Positions 62,639 to 64,000 of a DNA stretch of 64,000 nucleotides are shown piece by piece. The notes below the pieces were generated by a model. That model did no database searches and had not been told where the DNA came from. It saw only the letters and a list, made by a program, of their open reading frames with translations. A program made the translations under genes and the position numbers. This stretch comes from Chryseobacterium gleum (GTDB taxonomy: Bacteria > Bacteroidota > Bacteroidia > Flavobacteriales > Weeksellaceae): contig NZ_LR134289.1 of assembly GCF_900636535.1 (NCBI RefSeq), positions 3,296,001-3,360,000 on the forward strand, given 5' to 3'. Numbering within the stretch: position 1 is the first letter of the stretch; each line of letters begins with the position of its first letter.

Positions 62639-63589
62639 ATGGATAAAATACCTAGTGTAGACCTGCGTGATTTCCTTTCGGACAACCCGGAACGCAAACA
62701 GAAATTTGTAAATGAAATCGGAAAAGCTTATGAAGAAATTGGTTTTGTAGCCCTAAAAGGCCACTTTCTTGATGACAACCTGGTAGATGATTTGTATGGA
62801 GAGGTAAAAAACTTTTTTGACCTGCCTGTGGAAACGAAACAAAAGTACGAGATTCCCGGAATTGGAGGCCAGAGAGGTTATGTAGGATTCGGTAAAGAAA
62901 CTGCAAAAGGTTTCAAAAAAGGAGACTTAAAAGAATTCTGGCACTTTGGACAGTACCTGTCTCATGATTCCAAGTACAGAACTGAGTATCCTGACAATGT
63001 AATCGTTGATGAACTTCCAAAATTCAATGAAGTAGGTAAAGAGGCATTCCAAATGCTTGAGAAAACAGGACAGTACGTGCTGAGAGCTTTAGCATTACAT
63101 CTTGGTTTAGATGAATTTTATTTTGATGACAAAATCGCAGAAGGAAATTCTATTTTAAGACCCATTCACTATCCGCCAATCACTGAAGAACCGGATGATG
63201 CAGTAAGAGCAGCTGCACATGGTGATATTAACCTTATTACCCTTCTAATGGGAGCACAAGGTAAAGGTCTTCAGGTTCAGAACCATAATGGAGAATGGAT
63301 CGATGCTATTGCAGAGCCTGACGAACTGATGATCAATGTCGGAGATATGCTGTCAAGACATACCAACAACAAATTGAAATCTACCATCCACAGAGTGGTA
63401 AATCCGCCAAGAGAATTGTGGAGTACTTCAAGATATTCAATTCCCTTCTTTATGCATCCTATCAGTGCAATGTCTTTAAATGCACTTGAGAACTGTGTAG
63501 ATGAAAACAATCCAAAATTATACGAAGATACTACTGCCGGAGAATTCCTGCATGAAAGATTGATTGAGTTAGGATTGATTAAAAAATAA
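62639..63589 (+). CDS. 2-oxoglutarate/Fe(II)-type oxygenase (isopenicillin N synthase-like family)
   Basis: 316 aa. The double-stranded beta-helix iron ligands are His194 and Asp196 (HGDINL) and His251 (HRVVNPP), and the co-substrate carboxylate pair is Arg265-x-Ser267 (RYS). The N-terminal DIOX_N-like part (1-110) is typical of the plant and bacterial IPNS-like group. The substrate is unknown; many bacterial members are of undefined role. It is a single-gene unit next to a Cys-rich peptide gene. Confidence 0.9.
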   Translation: MDKIPSVDLRDFLSDNPERKQKFVNEIGKAYEEIGFVALKGHFLDDNLVDDLYGEVKNFFDLPVETKQKYEIPGIGGQRGYVGFGKETAKGFKKGDLKEFWHFGQYLSHDSKYRTEYPDNVIVDELPKFNEVGKEAFQMLEKTGQYVLRALALHLGLDEFYFDDKIAEGNSILRPIHYPPITEEPDDAVRAAAHGDINLITLLMGAQGKGLQVQNHNGEWIDAIAEPDELMINVGDMLSRHTNNKLKSTIHRVVNPPRELWSTSRYSIPFFMHPISAMSLNALENCVDENNPKLYEDTTAGEFLHERLIELGLIKK

Positions 63590-63594
63590 AAAAT

Positions 63595-63619
63595 AATGGC
63601 TGCCCTATAGGCAGCCATT
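63595..63619. terminator. Bidirectional terminator between oxygenase and peptide 3 genes
   Basis: Arms AATGGCTGCC and GGCAGCCATT, with T-runs on both strands. Confidence 0.85.
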
Positions 63620-63636
63620 TTACTATAATAATTCCG

Positions 63637-63816
63637 TTAGAAACATGGAACAAGCGTACATAACATTGTACAACTATTCATTCTATAACAACCATTATTT
63701 TGATTATTAAGTTCCTGACAAGGATCATCTGGAGATTCTCTGAGATCATAGCATTTATCAATTCCTCCTGAAATAGTTTTCAATTCTTTTCTTTCAATTT
63801 TCTTTAAATTTTTCAT
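63637..63816 (-). CDS. Cys-rich double-glycine leader peptide 3 (bacteriocin-like)
   Basis: 59 aa. The leader MKNLKKIERKELKTISGG ends in a double-glycine; the core starts IDKCYD and contains six cysteines, ending LVPCF. The leader and the C-terminal Cys-Phe match peptides 1 and 2, 24 kb away, while the core is different. The 28-nt UTR element (63836-63863) lies upstream. No exporter is visible near it. Confidence 0.85.
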   Translation of the reverse strand: MKNLKKIERKELKTISGGIDKCYDLRESPDDPCQELNNQNNGCYRMNSCTMLCTLVPCF

Positions 63817-63835
63817 AGTTATCGTTTAATTATCT

Positions 63836-63863
63836 CCTAATCTGTAAGCTTTTCGGATTACGC
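63836..63863 (-). promoter_or_regulatory. Conserved 28-nt 5'-UTR element, copy 3
   Basis: Minus strand: GCGTAATCCGAAAAGC then GATTAGG at its end, 19 nt before the peptide 3 ATG. In this copy TAATC and GATTA could pair around the CGAAAAGC segment. Confidence 0.72.
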
Positions 63864-64000
63864 AAGCTTAAAATTAGTATTTATTTCATAATAATTGAAT
63901 AAAGATTTATAAATGTTTGAATCATTTTACTATTAAATTTTTATTTTTACACAACAAGCCTTGTTTAGTTAAAAATATTTTGCTTATTTTTACTTTAACT

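Noticed and set aside
1..64000. CRISPR arrays, insertion sequences, rRNA operons
   Set aside because: I saw no regularly spaced direct repeats, no transposase ORF with terminal inverted repeats, and no rRNA sequence.

Overview
The window looks like a chromosomal segment of a Chryseobacterium-like member of the Flavobacteriia (phylum Bacteroidota). The evidence is the A+T-rich sequence, Bacteroidota-type promoters (TTG, about 20 nt, TAnnTTTG), Bacteroidota-specific families (DUF4835, DUF5686, short omega subunit, L21 with a C-terminal extension, DUF6646-type protein), the neighbourhood bamD-rpoZ-coaBC-DUF4835-recN, and small double-glycine-leader peptides of the kind annotated as 'bacteriocin-like' in Chryseobacterium. 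The strain cannot be fixed from the sequence alone.

Layout. 1-6.2 kb: minus-strand recN, DUF4835, coaBC, rpoZ, bamD and a TetR-type regulator. 6.2-8.8 kb: plus-strand TatD-like hydrolase, tcdA, rnpA, DUF4126. 8.8-18.6 kb: minus-strand acidic repeat/TPR protein, lptE, sigma-54 activator, miaB and poxB, with a damaged block of small TonB-like/TPR genes around miaB. 18.8-23.2 kb: lysA with an apparent leader-peptide attenuator, a DEDDh exonuclease with a degenerate GIY-YIG-like half, and a HerA-like ATPase. 23.3-29.5 kb: secreted unknown protein, CstB-like persulfide dioxygenase-sulfurtransferase plus thioredoxin, nitrilase-family amidase, small beta-barrel protein and rseP (frameshifted at the 3' end). 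29.5-35.9 kb: two tRNA-Asn genes inside a perfect 136-bp direct repeat, enclosing two unknown lipoproteins, a possible gene remnant and a tricorn-like S41 protease. 36-41.4 kb: DUF5686 protein, two Cys-rich double-glycine peptides, rpmA, rplU, lipoprotein metalloprotease. 41.5-48.4 kb: lipoprotein, acyltransferase, miaE, DUF502 protein, tnaA, FAD monooxygenase and aminotransferase. 48.5-54.2 kb: TonB-dependent receptor, PQQ-type sugar dehydrogenase, BlaI/M56 pair with a visible operator. 54.3-64 kb: uvrB, DUF3820 protein, AI-2E transporter, two membrane proteins, pabB-pabC, menD, a 2-oxoglutarate/Fe(II)-type oxygenase and a third Cys-rich peptide.

How the genes connect. Most are housekeeping: envelope assembly (bamD, lptE, rseP), translation (rplU, rpmA, rnpA, tcdA, miaB with miaE for ms2io6A), cofactors (coaBC, pabBC, menD), repair (recN, uvrB). 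The most unusual features are (i) three unlinked Cys-rich double-glycine peptide genes sharing a 28-nt 5'-UTR element, (ii) a lysine-rich 23-codon leader ORF with a mutually exclusive terminator/antiterminator before lysA, (iii) the tRNA-Asn duplication bracketing accessory genes, and (iv) a local cluster of single-base frameshifts, which may be gene decay or sequence error.
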